In this document: positions 38,020 to 49,666 of the stretch, one piece after another
Layout of the letters: every line of letters starts with the position of its first letter
Numbering within the stretch: the first letter of the stretch is position 1
Source of the DNA: Epiperipatus broadwayi
Taxonomy: Eukaryota; Onychophora; Udeonychophora; Euonychophora; Peripatidae
Reading direction: 5' to 3'
Length of the DNA: 64,000 nt
NCBI GenBank assembly: GCA_028023455.1
Contig: JAQFVV010012573.1
Coordinates: 1,734,815-1,798,814, forward strand
Notes under the pieces: generated by a model
Seen by the model: only the letters and a program-made list of their open reading frames with translations
Database searches by the model: none
What the model was told of the DNA's origin: nothing
Translations under genes and position numbers: made by a program

Positions 38020-39803
38020 CTTCTTGATATCTGTATTTATTATTACTACTATTTTACTAAACTCTTCTGGATATATCTACATAAAAAATTTCTTTCTACT
38101 GACTCTTCACTTTTCTACTTTGATTAACTTTAAATATATTTGTTATTTGTCAGTTAGCATTTAGATCGCTAGCCAACCCAAACATCCGCACTCTGGTTCA
38201 CTCTCTTGTTTGCCTGCCTTACACTTGTTTGACTGCCTGCCCAACCTTGATGATTGTCTTATATTTTTTTCAACTTATGCAACTCTGACTCAACTACTTT
38301 AATTAAGAACGCTCTTATATATTTCTTAAATCTAACTTAACTACTATACTTTATTTCTCTGTTAACAATATTTATAAATAAACTCATTTCTATTTGATTG
38401 TATTTCCAACAGTACACACTTATGATATATATTTCTAATATTCCGTTTATAAATTTTGATCAATTTAAGGTTACGATTGTTTTAAAACAAAATCATACAC
38501 ATAAATATATTTTTTTTAACAGACTAACCTCCTTCATTACACACTCTATGTTTGTAATTTATATTGTCTTTTTACTATTTTAAAATCATAGAGATATATT
38601 TCCTTCCATTTAACCGGTATACTTCATTGTACAAGCTATATCAGCAATTTATTAATCAAGTTATCCTCACGATTATTTTTAAAATCATACACATATATTT
38701 CCTCAATTTAATTAATATACTTCATTATACTTACTACGTTTTGTAATTTATCGATTACTTTCTTTTCTCGAATATTTAAAATCATACGCATATATTTTTC
38801 TTCAATCTAAAAAATACACTCGAACATTTTTATCATTTATCATTAGAAATATTTTATTTTCAGCTTAACTGGGATACGTTATTATTAACTCACACCTATA
38901 TTTTTTCCTCTTCACTTAGACATGCAATTATTCTAAAGTCCAACATATATATTTCTTCTTCAACTTAACTGAAATATGCGAATAGTTTAGAATCTATCAT
39001 TTATGATTAAGACCTTACTAAAACTGTTTTTTTCCTTTAACTTAACTACTTTATTTTCATTACAACAAACATCTAGATAATCTATATTTGATCGCTATAA
39101 TTGTAGCTGAATATACTTTATTATTACGACTATGAATTCATACACACATTTATTTATTTTTAACCTAACTGGAATATGCGACTATTTTTACTATTTAGCA
39201 TTAAAACTTTCATGTAACTGTGTTTTATTCTTTTTTTCTCTTTTCTGAAATGATTTATATTTCATTACCAGCAATTATTTGAGATAATCAATTCTTTGTT
39301 CATGGCGATTATATTGAAATACTTCTAGTCTTTTATTAAATACGTCACAATGCATTTCAAAACTTTCTTAATATTAAAATTTTCCCTTCTTTTTATTCTT
39401 CATACACACTTGACAATGAAACACATATATGAAGTATTATAAAGCAAAAAATTTATCCCCTTCATCTTCATGGCGATTATATTGAAATACTTCTAGTCTT
39501 TTATTAAATACGTCACAATGCATTTCAAAACTTTCTTAATATTAAAATTTTCCCTTCTTTCTATTCTTCATAGACACTTGACGATGAAACACATATATGA
39601 AGTATTATAAAGCAAAAAATTTATCGCCTTCATCTTCGCTTCTAACCACTCTGATTTACAACCCGAATTTTATATATTTAAAAAAAACAGATATATAAAA
39701 ACAAATTTTTTTTTAGAAAATATTTATGTTATCTTATAAAATTAATTCAACACGTGATCACTAATTGCACAGCAATAGAAATCCCGGACTCTGGCCCTCA
39801 AAA
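38020..39803 (-). repeat. Long reiterated leader between 5' LTR and gag
   Basis: About 1.8 kb without coding frames. Degenerate units of roughly 60-130 bp recur around an AAAATCATACACATATATTTC core followed by AATTTAA...ATACTTCATT (seen near 38480, 38585, 38685, 38780, 38940 and 39130). A young duplication (39301-39637) lies closest to the LTR. A long untranslated leader of this kind could hold packaging or translation signals, but nothing proves that. Confidence 0.6.
39301..39637. repeat. 168-bp tandem duplication in the leader
   Basis: Copies start CATGGCGATTATATTG at 39301 and 39469 and end CCTTCATCTTC. They differ at only a few positions, so the event is recent relative to the rest of the degenerate leader. 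Confidence 0.95.
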
Positions 39804-41510
39804 TGTAACAGGAACCCGGCAATCGAAAGGCTTAAACTTCCCTTTTATTTATATATAATGGGGAATTCTTATAATTCAAGATCGCCCACTTTTTGCTACC
39901 ACAAGCAGAGAGAAAATATGGACATAAACGAGTCTAACCATACTTGATCGAACTTGTATGCTGTACAGGTATAGCCCCAGGTTATATTTCCCAGTCAACT
40001 TTCTCCCAACTGCTGTAAGATTTAACAGAGTTACAGCACTTGGATAATTATAAATTTAATGGGATCAAATACTGCACCACTAGCTTCAAGTGTTAATTAA
40101 GTACTCAAATGCATAATAATTATTCCCAACCCTAAGAATATATTATGTTTTGGAAGTGGCGAAGAAAGAGACGAAACAGATTTTACATAAATAAAAGATA
40201 TTTAATACAATAAAGTATAATAAAAAAAACACTCTAAATTATAAACACTCAATATAAAAAAAACATATTATGCTATAATACTACAAAAAAAAAAATACAA
40301 TAGAAGATTCTATAAATGATTGCAATCTGTGGAAATAACTTATCCCTTTATAGTCATTTCAAAGATTCAAAGAGTCTAATTAAAGTCTATCTCATTATAT
40401 GTGGGATTGGCAATTGCATTAAATTTAATGGTATGTGTACATAATTATATAAAAATGTCTTATTCATAATTACCTAGGTGATAAAGTCTTCGAATAAACT
40501 TGGCATCTTGCTGACCGTCCCATGGAATTTTTCCACTTCTTTAGTAGGGAACAGTCGCTCTCTGGTTAGATTTGATTGTTGGGATTCCTCCATATTGTGG
40601 GCATCAAGGCAAGGCAAACATGAATTCTTCAGCAGGCACTACATTGGCAGTTGTTACATCGAGACATGAACCATTATAGCATGAAAGTCTGGATCGACCG
40701 GCAATCGCGACTGGCCCTTAGCCACACATCCTTGAAGCTTCCCTTAGGTTATAGTTTGTTTTCATGTTCTCAAATTTAACTTTCATGTCTGCTTTCTATT
40801 ATATTTCTCTGCTTCTTATCAGAGTAGTGTCTTCACTGAAGTCTCTACCAATACTGTTTTTCAATTAATTAATTAATGTCCTTTATTTTTCAAATTCTTT
40901 CCTTATCTTGATCTCCTGCTTGGTTTTTTCTTTCACACCTTTTACTTTAAGAAATGCTCTCAACAACTTATACAAAATTACTTTCAATTTGATACAATTT
41001 TATAATATAATATTTTACATTTATTTCTCAATCATTTTCTTTAATAAAATTATTTCATTTTGACATGAAATAAACCTTACTCTCTTTATTCATACGTTCA
41101 CACATGCATTTTATTTGCACCAAAATGTGTAATTTTAAGAACAGATTTTTATCTTTTCGTTGCATTCTAAATTTTACTTATATTTTATTTAAACTTCCCA
41201 ACTATAGCTTTTGTTTTTATATCATTAAGTTTTTATTTTATTTATATTTCATTTCTCATTTTTTTAATCTTACATTAAACACATGATATCGATATTTTTT
41301 AACCTTAATATTTTTATTCTTTCTAAAATCTGAACTTTGGAGGGTAAAAGATAATCTTTTTCGATTCTAATTCCCTCTCTTTTTTTTAATTAAACATTTC
41401 TTTGTTTTATAAATTTTTAACCTCACTTTTTTATAATCCAAGCACAATATTTAATATTCTTTCAATGTTAGATATCTATATGTGTGACCACAGTATGTGC
41501 GATCATCACA
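39804..41510 (-). repeat. 5' LTR of the gag-only element
   Basis: It begins TGTAACAGGAACC and ends GATCATCACA on the plus strand, then runs directly into (AT)n. Compared with its partner it lacks the last five bases (TTACA) of the expected TCACATTACA end. A small terminal deletion or AT-tract recombination is therefore likely at this edge. Confidence 0.9.
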
Positions 41511-43200
41511 ATATATATATATATATTGTAACAGTATGGCCTTTTTAAGGGTGAACTGGGGTGATGATAGTCATTGTCATTAACTCCAAGTAAACAAAAT
41601 ATTAAATATTAAATATAAATTTAATATATAAATATTTATAAAAGTATGATGAAGTAATGAGCATGAGATCACTCTGAGAGATCAGCATAGTTAACTACAT
41701 TAATTATAAGCATAATTATAAGTTCATGAGCATTACATAAAAATAATAGTCATTCATCACCATGAATGATTACTAATAAAAATAAATCAACAATAAAATC
41801 AACCAATCAATCTTGTGACTGGATTTGAAATGGTCTAGTATAGACCTGGCTAATTATTTTGCCCTTGCCGGCTTGGGGCAGATTATTTAAACATTAATTT
41901 GGATGCACAAACTTAAGTGCTAATCCATCAGAATATATAATAATAAAAACAATAATGCTGGGATATTAAAACATGTTGATCATCATCAATTCTCTGGTCA
42001 CTTAGTACCATTGATGTACTGGCCAACTATAAACTTAACTTCTAATAAATACTAAACTAAATAAAATGTAATGCATGGACCTTAAAGAATATCCCCTTTG
42101 CTTCAATCCAGGAACATCATCATAAACTGCATGCCCATAAACACTAATAGAATCCTTTTTTATATAACAGACCATTATGCATGAATCTAGGTCAAAGAAA
42201 ACAACCTCTATAACTGTTATCATGAGAAAGAGATGGTGCAACATACAATATTCTAAAAACTATTTAGGATTCAATAAGTTCACTGGAATAATTTTAACAA
42301 TAAATATTAGTTTATTAACAACAAAAAATAAAATTAAGGTCTAAAGAATATGACTATACATATATAAATGAAGTCTTCTGATTTTGATTAATATACAAAA
42401 ATAAGCTATCACATTGGGATTTACATATATGTTCCAATAGGTTTACATAAAACAGCTATATGTCAGCACACAAACATGCAGTATAATAATTTATGAACCT
42501 ATTTGACTTGTCATATAATAATAAAATTATTAATTTTTGCATATATGTGCCTACTTGACACACATTGATATATGCACACAGACATGCAGTACAATTTATG
42601 AACATATTTGAATTGTCATATAATAAAAAAAAAATAAGCTATCACATTTTGATTTACAAATACTACATAATGGATTTACATAAAACATATATCTGAATCA
42701 GCACACAGACATGTGTTATAATAATTTTTAAACATTTGAATTATTATAACTATAAATAAAATTCTTTTTTTATTTTTAATACATAATTAATGACTAGTTT
42801 AACATATATATGTGTGTTCATAAAAATGTATGTGTACATTGATGTTGTTTACATACATTATAATTTGCCAAGATAATAAAATTATTAAAAACATATTTTT
42901 CATAATTAATTCCATTTAATATTGAAATACACATAAAATCCATTCATTATTTTAATAGTAAAAAAATTTATTTCTTTTCTTTTTTAAAAATATTACATCT
43001 TTGGCAGGTTACTTTTAATTAATTATAAACATCTTTAAAAAAATACTCCAGCAAATTTCTTTCTTTTCCAATTCAGTAATACTTTTGGAAATTATGAATC
43101 AATTTTTTACTTTTAGATTTTCAATTCAAACAAAAAGTATTTACTTGTACTTTTAAATTATTGATCTTAAATGTCATTTTTTCCAATAAATGATTTAAAA
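41511..43200. other. Unassigned interval with LTR-like left edge
   Basis: An (AT)n run (41511-41526) is followed by TGTAACAGTATGGCC at 41527, another (AT)n-TGTAA junction. No matching right edge or protein was found. The 42.4-42.8 kb section is a degenerate tandem array, annotated separately. No gene is recognised. Confidence 0.35.
42401..42765. repeat. Degenerate tandem array, period about 115 bp
   Basis: Units begin near 42401, 42528 and 42633. They share ATAAGCTATCACATT, GCACACA.ACATG and TTTGA.TTGTCATATAATAA. A weaker fourth unit may run to about 42890. Confidence 0.75.
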
Positions 43201-43207
43201 TAATGTT

Positions 43208-43210
<3 letters not shown>

Positions 43211-43270
<60 letters not shown>

Positions 43271-43274
43271 TCAG

Positions 43275-43316
<42 letters not shown>

Positions 43317-43322
43317 CTGAGC
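43211..43322. repeat. (CT)n-(TA)n compound microsatellite with hairpin
   Basis: (CT)n at 43211-43238 passes into (TA)n. A second (TA)n follows after TGCTCAGTCA. TGCTCAGT before and ACTGAGCA after the second (TA)n are perfect reverse complements, so the block can form a (TA)-filled stem. Confidence 0.85.
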
Positions 43323-44158
43323 AGATGTGCTTCATATATATGTTTATTTGTGTTTTTCTGCATATAGATTCATCAGCATATGTATAAACTAATTCTTCAA
43401 CAATCTGATGGATTCTCTGGGTAAGTTTGTCCCTTCTAAACAGTAAACTCACTTCTTGTCCTTTTTGGGAAAGATATAATTCAGGTAACTCTTGACAGTC
43501 ATGCATTTCCATTCAGTCTAGGATTGGATGGACTTCAGAAAAGTTAGGTTTTGTCCACATTAGGGATATAAAACATTGGAAGTTTACACTTTCTTTCATG
43601 TGAATTTAAACTCCACTATAGTAAATTATGGAGCAGCTGCAGGACTTGCCCTACTTGTTTTCAGAAAATTTTTATAGTAGTTTTGTCCTAATCTGGACAA
43701 CTCTAAAAACTTTTAAAAACCACTTAAGAACTACCTAGAACTACTCTGTAATAATTTTTTCAACACTTTTATAGTCATGGTATGGAGAAAAATACATTAG
43801 TTAAAAATATTTTTCTCTCTTGACTAAAAAAGTTAGTGACTTTTTTAATTCATTTTAATCCTTTGAAAAACCACTTTGTGAAATGTTATCAAAATATATT
43901 ATACAAGCATTATTTTAAAAAAAGATTTCTAAAACAGATAGTTGAATTTTATAATTACCAGAATATCTATTGTAACATAAAAACATGCTTGTTTTAATTT
44001 CAAAATCAGAATTAATAAAATGTTAATTAGACCTTTTTTAAATGTTTAATTTATAATAATAAAAATTATATTCAAAATTATTTATTCTTTACTGTTATTT
44101 CAGTGTAATGTAGAAATATCTACAAAAAATTGTCTATATTTATTTCTACTTTTTTTCA

Positions 44159-44160
<2 letters not shown>
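43323..44160. other. Gene-free interval
   Basis: A+T-rich sequence. The 91-codon minus-strand frame ending here (43237-43512) is mostly (TA)n translation and is not credible as a gene. Confidence 0.4.
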
Positions 44161-44163
<3 letters not shown>

Positions 44164-44202
<39 letters not shown>

Positions 44203-44208
44203 AAGTTA

Positions 44209-44252
<44 letters not shown>
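44164..44252. repeat. (TA)n tract, target of the gypsy element
   Basis: Two (TA)n runs (44164-44198 and 44210-44252) lie either side of AAGTAAGTTAG. The second ends exactly where the left LTR starts. Confidence 0.93.
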
Positions 44253-44258
<6 letters not shown>

Positions 44259-46356
44259 AGTAACTTACAGTTGTTATTATTGGTCTAACATGTTTTATGT
44301 CTTAGGAAATTATTTATAAATATAATTTTTTTATTTGACTATTTTATTATGTATACATATATATATATATACATTTAAGTTTTAAATAATACATACCTTA
44401 AGCTTTTGAGTAAAATGCCAGATTTGAAGTTAAGAATAAATACTTATATATTTTTTTTATTTTATTATTAAATCTTAATGTCAATGGAACAATTGATAGT
44501 TGAATTAAGCATGAAATTGTAATAAGACACGAGCAGATTGATTCGTTCTTTTGTTTTTAAGGAGAAGAAAAGAAAATCATTTCTCTTTAAATAACTTTTT
44601 CTTTTATCAATACTACCGTTCAACGATTGGAATTTAAATATTAACTTTTCCAAATTAAAATAATCTATGGATTAAAAGTGTGCAAGGAAAATATTTTAAT
44701 TTTCTATTAAGTCTTAAAGGAATAGCAATATAAAAGAAAAGAACGTCTGTTTAAGTTTTTTGGAAACTACGTTGTTTTAATACTTCCGTGATTCTTTGGA
44801 TATATATAAATTTAAGATAATTATATATATATAGGATAAAACAATGTGTTTTGAGTAAAACAACTTTGTATCGTAAAGGTTTCGAAACCAACCTTGCATG
44901 CTATTTTAATACATTTTGAAATATTGAATATATAGAACGTCTAATGATAATAGAAAAATGAAGATTAAGAACATCTACATTCGAAGAATATTTATTTTAT
45001 TTCACATTAATCAAATCATTGGATATTATTAACAGTTTATCGTTTAAGGATAAATAAAATCATCATTATACCAATGGATTAATAATATACTTCGTAAAAG
45101 ATCTTCATTAGGATGATGAACTATAGACTTCAATATCTACTCTCAACTCTATTATAAATAAGTTTTCTTTATTATTTATTTATATATATTATAATAATGC
45201 TTATATTATTTTAATATGTTTATTATTATTATCTTTATTTCAAATTTGGCATCGCATCATTATATCTTAATAGGAAAATTATATTTATTATTAAATATAA
45301 TTAATTGAAAGCTTGACATAATTCATCATAATTAGATGAGGGATATAAAGAGTAGTTATTATTTGACAGATATCTTAAACAGGATTATATTGTATTTACT
45401 ACGTAATATTGTAAAAGTTTAATGTACTTTATTTATCAAAAATACATATAATATATAAGTTATACAATTGCAAATAGTACTTATATATTGGTAATTATGA
45501 AACATATAAATAAGAATGGTAAATAAATTAATAAGTTACATAAATTATTAATTTTTGAACCCAGATATTATTTTTATATATCTGTTAATTTAAACTATTT
45601 TCTTTAATTTTTGAAAATTTATTATAGTATTGAATTTTATCATAGGGTATTAAAATAAAAATATTATTTATTAATATTTTTAAAATGATAAAATTCATTC
45701 GTATTCGTTTATTAATATTTTATTATCTATTATATTATATTTTTTATTATTTATTAAATATTGATTTATTAACTTGATCTCTTTGTCTAATCATTATTGA
45801 ATTATATTATATATATGCTAGTATTATAAATATCATATAAATATCAATTGTAATTAATGCTTATATAAAGGCATATAAATAATAACTTGTTTTGGATTTT
45901 CCCTGAAGAGAGCTGATTGCAAATTCTCCATGAGTTTGAATATCGTGGAATAATGGTGACTGAAAGAGGGATGAAAGATGGATGAACTAGTCTAAATTAT
46001 ATTAAAACTTATTTAAAGATTATTGAGCTAGCATAAAAAAGATAGATATAATCATGGACTTAGTATTTCATTGATTCATTTCTAGCATTCTACCTGAAGA
46101 CCCAAAGTCCGATTGTAGTGAAATGCATATCCTCTTTCTAGGGAATTTAATCATCCCCATATATACAACTTAGATTTTAAATATAACCCATTTTGTTATA
46201 TTTGGTGAACCTAACTATGAATCATTAAATTAATGATTTCCAAGCATTAAATATAATTGATTCTATTATATTTGGTATATCAACTGGGATGATTCAATGC
46301 CATTCCGTTATATTTGGTGCCTCAACTAAGGCTATCAAATAGGTCATCCCATTATA
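44253..46356 (+). repeat. 5' LTR of the gypsy element
   Basis: It runs from TATAATAGTAACTTACAG to CATCCCATTATA. The exact ends are uncertain by a few bases because the target is (AT)n. The 61-codon minus-strand frame near 44468-44653 appears in both LTRs and reflects duplication rather than selection. Three units of the TTATATTTGG ladder fall within its last 170 bp. Confidence 0.9.
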
Positions 46357-46600
46357 TTTGGCGACCCAAACGTGTGGGCTTTGAATATTTAAATCTCATA
46401 CCCTGTACACATCCCATTATATTTGGCGACCCAAACATTTGGGGCTTCGATTAATTAAATTTCATACCTTGTAGACTGCCCATTATATTTGGCTTCAATT
46501 AATTAAATCTCATACCCTGTAGACTGCCCATTATATTTGGCACGCAACGTTTTAGGCATTGAACATTTAAGTTCATCATAGGTATAAATTATATACTATT
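46195..46600 (+). repeat. TTATATTTGG ladder spanning LTR end and PBS
   Basis: Seven units with the core TTATATTTGG start near 46195, 46264, 46304, 46349, 46415, 46481 and 46529. The LTR ends inside the fourth (46356). Directly after it, TGGCGACCCAAACG (46359-46372) is the natural primer-binding-site candidate. The same word recurs almost intact in the fifth unit (about 46424), and TGGCTTC/TGGCACG variants follow in the sixth and seventh. Units 4-7 also share CTCATACCCTGTA...GCCCA. Confidence 0.8.
46359..46372 (+). promoter_or_regulatory. Candidate primer-binding site
   Basis: TGGCGACCCAAACG begins two bases after the inferred LTR end. A PBS normally begins TGG, to pair with the CCA end of a tRNA. 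I could not match it to a specific tRNA from memory. Confidence 0.5.
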
Positions 46601-47012
46601 ACATATTTAGTATATTAACTGGGGCTTTGAATCAATGATTCTATATTATTACATATAGTGAAAAAGTCATGGATACTTTAATTGATTATTCTTAGTAACA
46701 AGTATGTTGTTATGAAGATTCATATGGTGTTTATAATTACAAGATTAATATAAATAAAAAAATGATAATATATATAGTATGATTTAGAGAGATCAATATT
46801 TAAATAACTAATTATTAAATTATGTTTTAAAGAAGAGTTGAGTGGGATAAAGTTTTTCTATAGACATAGATGTTTAAAAATACACACATAGATCATTAGA
46901 ACATCATAAGTATATATAAATAGCATGGGGTGGTAAAGAACTTTACGATATAATATTTTGAATATAAAAATATATAAACTTGTGTAATATTTGAATTAAG
47001 TTAAAATTTGTT

Positions 47013-49040
47013 ATGCTTCGAAGTGGGAAAATGTTTTCAAACAAAGATATTGAATGCTGTAGTCAAATGCAAGATGATTTGCAAAGTGAACAAAGTGATG
47101 ATAGTAATATTATAGAACAATCATCATTAGTACAAGCACCTGGGGGTTCTACAACCATAGTTGAATACCCTGAACAAACACAGAGTTTAGATCAAGTGTT
47201 ATCTCAAACACCAAATATAGTTGATGAAGATTTAAATCAATCATTTACAATTGGAATTAGTCAATCATTTAATGTTGATACAATTCAGCAAATGTTACAA
47301 ATGTTTATGACTAAAATGGACAGTAATAATCAAAAAATACTTGATAATATTAATAGTTTAAAAAGTGATTTGAATCAAAAAATGGATAATAATATTAATA
47401 GTTTAAAAAGTGATTTGAAGGTTGAAATAACAGGAATTGAAAATAAACTATCTACAAAAATTCAACAATTAAATTTAAATGTGGATAATGTTAAAAAAGA
47501 TAACATAGAAATTAAACAAGCATTAAATGATCTAAAGAATGAAATTGATGAAAATAATTCAAAATGTCAACAGCGGTTTAGTGAGTTCCAAAGTGACATC
47601 ATAGATAGATTAAATGTTAAATGTGATGAAATGTATAAAAATCAAGGTAATTTTAGGGAAGAAGTAAAGGAAGAACAAAATAAAATACGGAATGAAATCC
47701 AAGAAGATAGACAACAAACGCACGCAAGAATAGATCAACTATCTATTAAAAATAATAATGAGGTAGAATCCCAGAATAATGTATTAGAGACTATTGATCA
47801 TCAACTTAAAACTTTGGAAAATAAAATGAATTCAATAGAAATTAATACCAATATAGATAAAAATGTATTGAAAAAATTAAGGGAAGATACTACTGAAACT
47901 TGGAATAGAGTAAATAAAATAAAAGAATCCACTGATAGTAGATTTTTAGTTATTGAAACACAAATATGTAAAAGAACACCAACTATAGAAATGCATCAGG
48001 TTGAAAATAATGTAAATACTTATAGTTGTAATCAAGAACAAAATCATGGTGAAAAACATTTGGAGGTCATACAAAAAGATCCACAACAAGTAATTGACTC
48101 TGGTGATAGATCAAATTTTCAGTATCATATAATGCCTGAAGTTGAAAATTATCCTAGTAATTTTGAATTAAAAGGGTTAAACTTAAATACTTGTAGGATT
48201 AATCATGAAAATCAAACATCAACTTCTCAGTTGAATGTTTTAGAAAAACAAAAGGTATACAACCATTCAATACCAAGTAGTACAATTAACCAATTTGTTA
48301 GGTTAAAAATATTCAAGGGATCTCATAATGAATCTCCTATAGAACATATTAGAAGCCTTAATCTTTATTTTTCCATTAACCATAATTTATCAGAAGGAGA
48401 AAAAGTGATCATTGCATATAGTCACTTACAAGGAGATGCATTAATGTGGTGGGAGTCTTTATCACAAACTCCATCTACTTATATGGAATACCAAGAGTTA
48501 TTAATTAAAAATTTTTGGAATAGAAATAGACAAGAGGCTTTATTGTACCAAATATTCCAAGATAAGTATAAGCAGACACCTGGAGAAACCTTGACCAAAT
48601 TCTTTCACCATCAAATAACAAAATTAAGAACACTTAATACTTATCATTTAAGTGAAGTCAAAATGATTAGAATAATAAAAAGAAATTTACCACTTAAAAT
48701 AGAACAATCATTATTGTGTACCAATATAACAAAAATAGAAAAAATGGTAGAACTTTTAAATAGTATTGATATGAATCAAACTAATTTATCAATTAGATTA
48801 CCTGATAAAAAAAAAGAGGAAGATTCAATCAATACAATATTTTATAATAGAAGGAAAAATAATATAGATACCAGTTATTGGAAGGGAAAAACATCTCAAA
48901 GGAATATACCTTATGACCCCTCTCCCAAAATAAATCGTGATAATTTAAATAAAGTAAAAATAAATTCTAATAATCCAAAAAATTCCCCAAGACCGGGATG
49001 TAGTAAAGATATATCTATAGTTTCACATAAAACAAACTAA
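47013..49040 (+). CDS. gag: Gag polyprotein, 675 aa
   Basis: Intact frame starting MLRSGKMFSNKD after a leader of about 650 bp. Residues about 1-90 are acidic and Gln/Ser-rich. Residues about 90-330 are strongly heptad-like (Asn/Lys/Glu/Leu-rich) and predicted coiled coil, with a 15-residue duplicated segment around NNINSLKSDL. Residues about 430-590 are the retrotransposon gag capsid-like domain: VRLKIFKGSHNESPIEHIRSL, AYSHLQGDALMWWESL and ETLTKFFHHQITKLR. The tail is basic and Asn/Pro-rich, with no CCHC zinc knuckle, so RNA binding would depend on basic residues. It would form the particle shell of the element. The long N-terminal coiled coil is unusual for gypsy gags. Related to the gag at 36607-38001. 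Confidence 0.9.
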   Translation: MLRSGKMFSNKDIECCSQMQDDLQSEQSDDSNIIEQSSLVQAPGGSTTIVEYPEQTQSLDQVLSQTPNIVDEDLNQSFTIGISQSFNVDTIQQMLQMFMTKMDSNNQKILDNINSLKSDLNQKMDNNINSLKSDLKVEITGIENKLSTKIQQLNLNVDNVKKDNIEIKQALNDLKNEIDENNSKCQQRFSEFQSDIIDRLNVKCDEMYKNQGNFREEVKEEQNKIRNEIQEDRQQTHARIDQLSIKNNNEVESQNNVLETIDHQLKTLENKMNSIEINTNIDKNVLKKLREDTTETWNRVNKIKESTDSRFLVIETQICKRTPTIEMHQVENNVNTYSCNQEQNHGEKHLEVIQKDPQQVIDSGDRSNFQYHIMPEVENYPSNFELKGLNLNTCRINHENQTSTSQLNVLEKQKVYNHSIPSSTINQFVRLKIFKGSHNESPIEHIRSLNLYFSINHNLSEGEKVIIAYSHLQGDALMWWESLSQTPSTYMEYQELLIKNFWNRNRQEALLYQIFQDKYKQTPGETLTKFFHHQITKLRTLNTYHLSEVKMIRIIKRNLPLKIEQSLLCTNITKIEKMVELLNSIDMNQTNLSIRLPDKKKEEDSINTIFYNRRKNNIDTSYWKGKTSQRNIPYDPSPKINRDNLNKVKINSNNPKNSPRPGCSKDISIVSHKTN

Positions 49041-49117
49041 AAGGGTATTTGAGGAAATGTTCCTCACCTCAAGAAACCAAATACCCAATGAGGAACTTGA
49101 ATCAATCTTTTACATGA

Positions 49118-49666
49118 GAAATCACTAACATGATGTGTTCATGGGAAGATAAAACACCAAATTTTGTTTTACAAAGTTGCCCTATGATAGAAGTTTTGTT
49201 TGAGAGCTTGCTGGTTAAAGCATTATTAGATTCTGGTAGCCAAATTTCAGTGATATCAGAGAAATTTTATCAAGATATTTTAGTAATAAATTTTAACATC
49301 AAAATATTACCACTAAAATCTATGCAGGTTACCATGGCTAACAGCAGAAAAGCTAAATTAATCCAAAAACAAATTTGGATTGAGATTAAAATTGGCCAAA
49401 CAACTCTCTATCATGTATTTTTAATTTTGAATGGTTTGATTCACAATGTTATTTTAGGGGCAGACTTCCTACATTTGAACACTTGTGTAATTGATTTCTG
49501 TAATAAAACAGTTAAAATTAATGATGAAGTCTTGGAGATGACATTGCTTCCAAGATATGATCAAATTGAAGTTGACTGTATAACATCTAGCATTCCAGAA
49601 ACACTTTTAGAGAGTAAACTCACAGAATCCAACTTGCTTGGAAGTGATGATATATTAAAATTATGA
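49118..49666 (+). pseudogene. pol: pol, aspartic protease section (ends at in-frame TGA)
   Basis: The frame, offset from gag, opens after a stop at 49115-49117; its first Met is at 49130. VKALLDSGSQISVISEKFY is the retropepsin loop with catalytic D-S-G, and HNVILGADFLHLNTCVID is the second conserved ILG.DFL block. It would cleave Gag-Pol. The TGA at 49664-49666 ends it, but the same frame continues without another stop into RT (FVIREFNSIFSDIPG...). The break is therefore a nonsense substitution inside a once-continuous pol, or a read-through site; the former is simpler. Confidence 0.88.

Larger units (their letters stand above)
34025..41510 (-). mobile_element. Gag-only LTR retrotransposon, minus strand, 7.5 kb
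   Basis: Direct LTRs of about 1.7 kb (34025-35740 and 39804-41510) flank a 4.06-kb interior with one gag gene on the minus strand and no detectable protease, RT or integrase. A polypurine tract (reverse complement of CCATTCCCCTCC at 35741-35752) adjoins the 3' LTR, which fixes the orientation. The element is inserted in an (AT)n tract, with AT repeats directly at both outer ends. It must be non-autonomous, like LARD or TR-GAG elements. Its gag resembles that of the 44.3-55.0 kb element, which could represent the related autonomous family. Confidence 0.88.

Noticed and set aside
44468-44653. 61-aa minus-strand frame, repeated at 53095-53280
   Set aside because: It lies in both LTRs of the gypsy element. 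The duplication explains its conservation.
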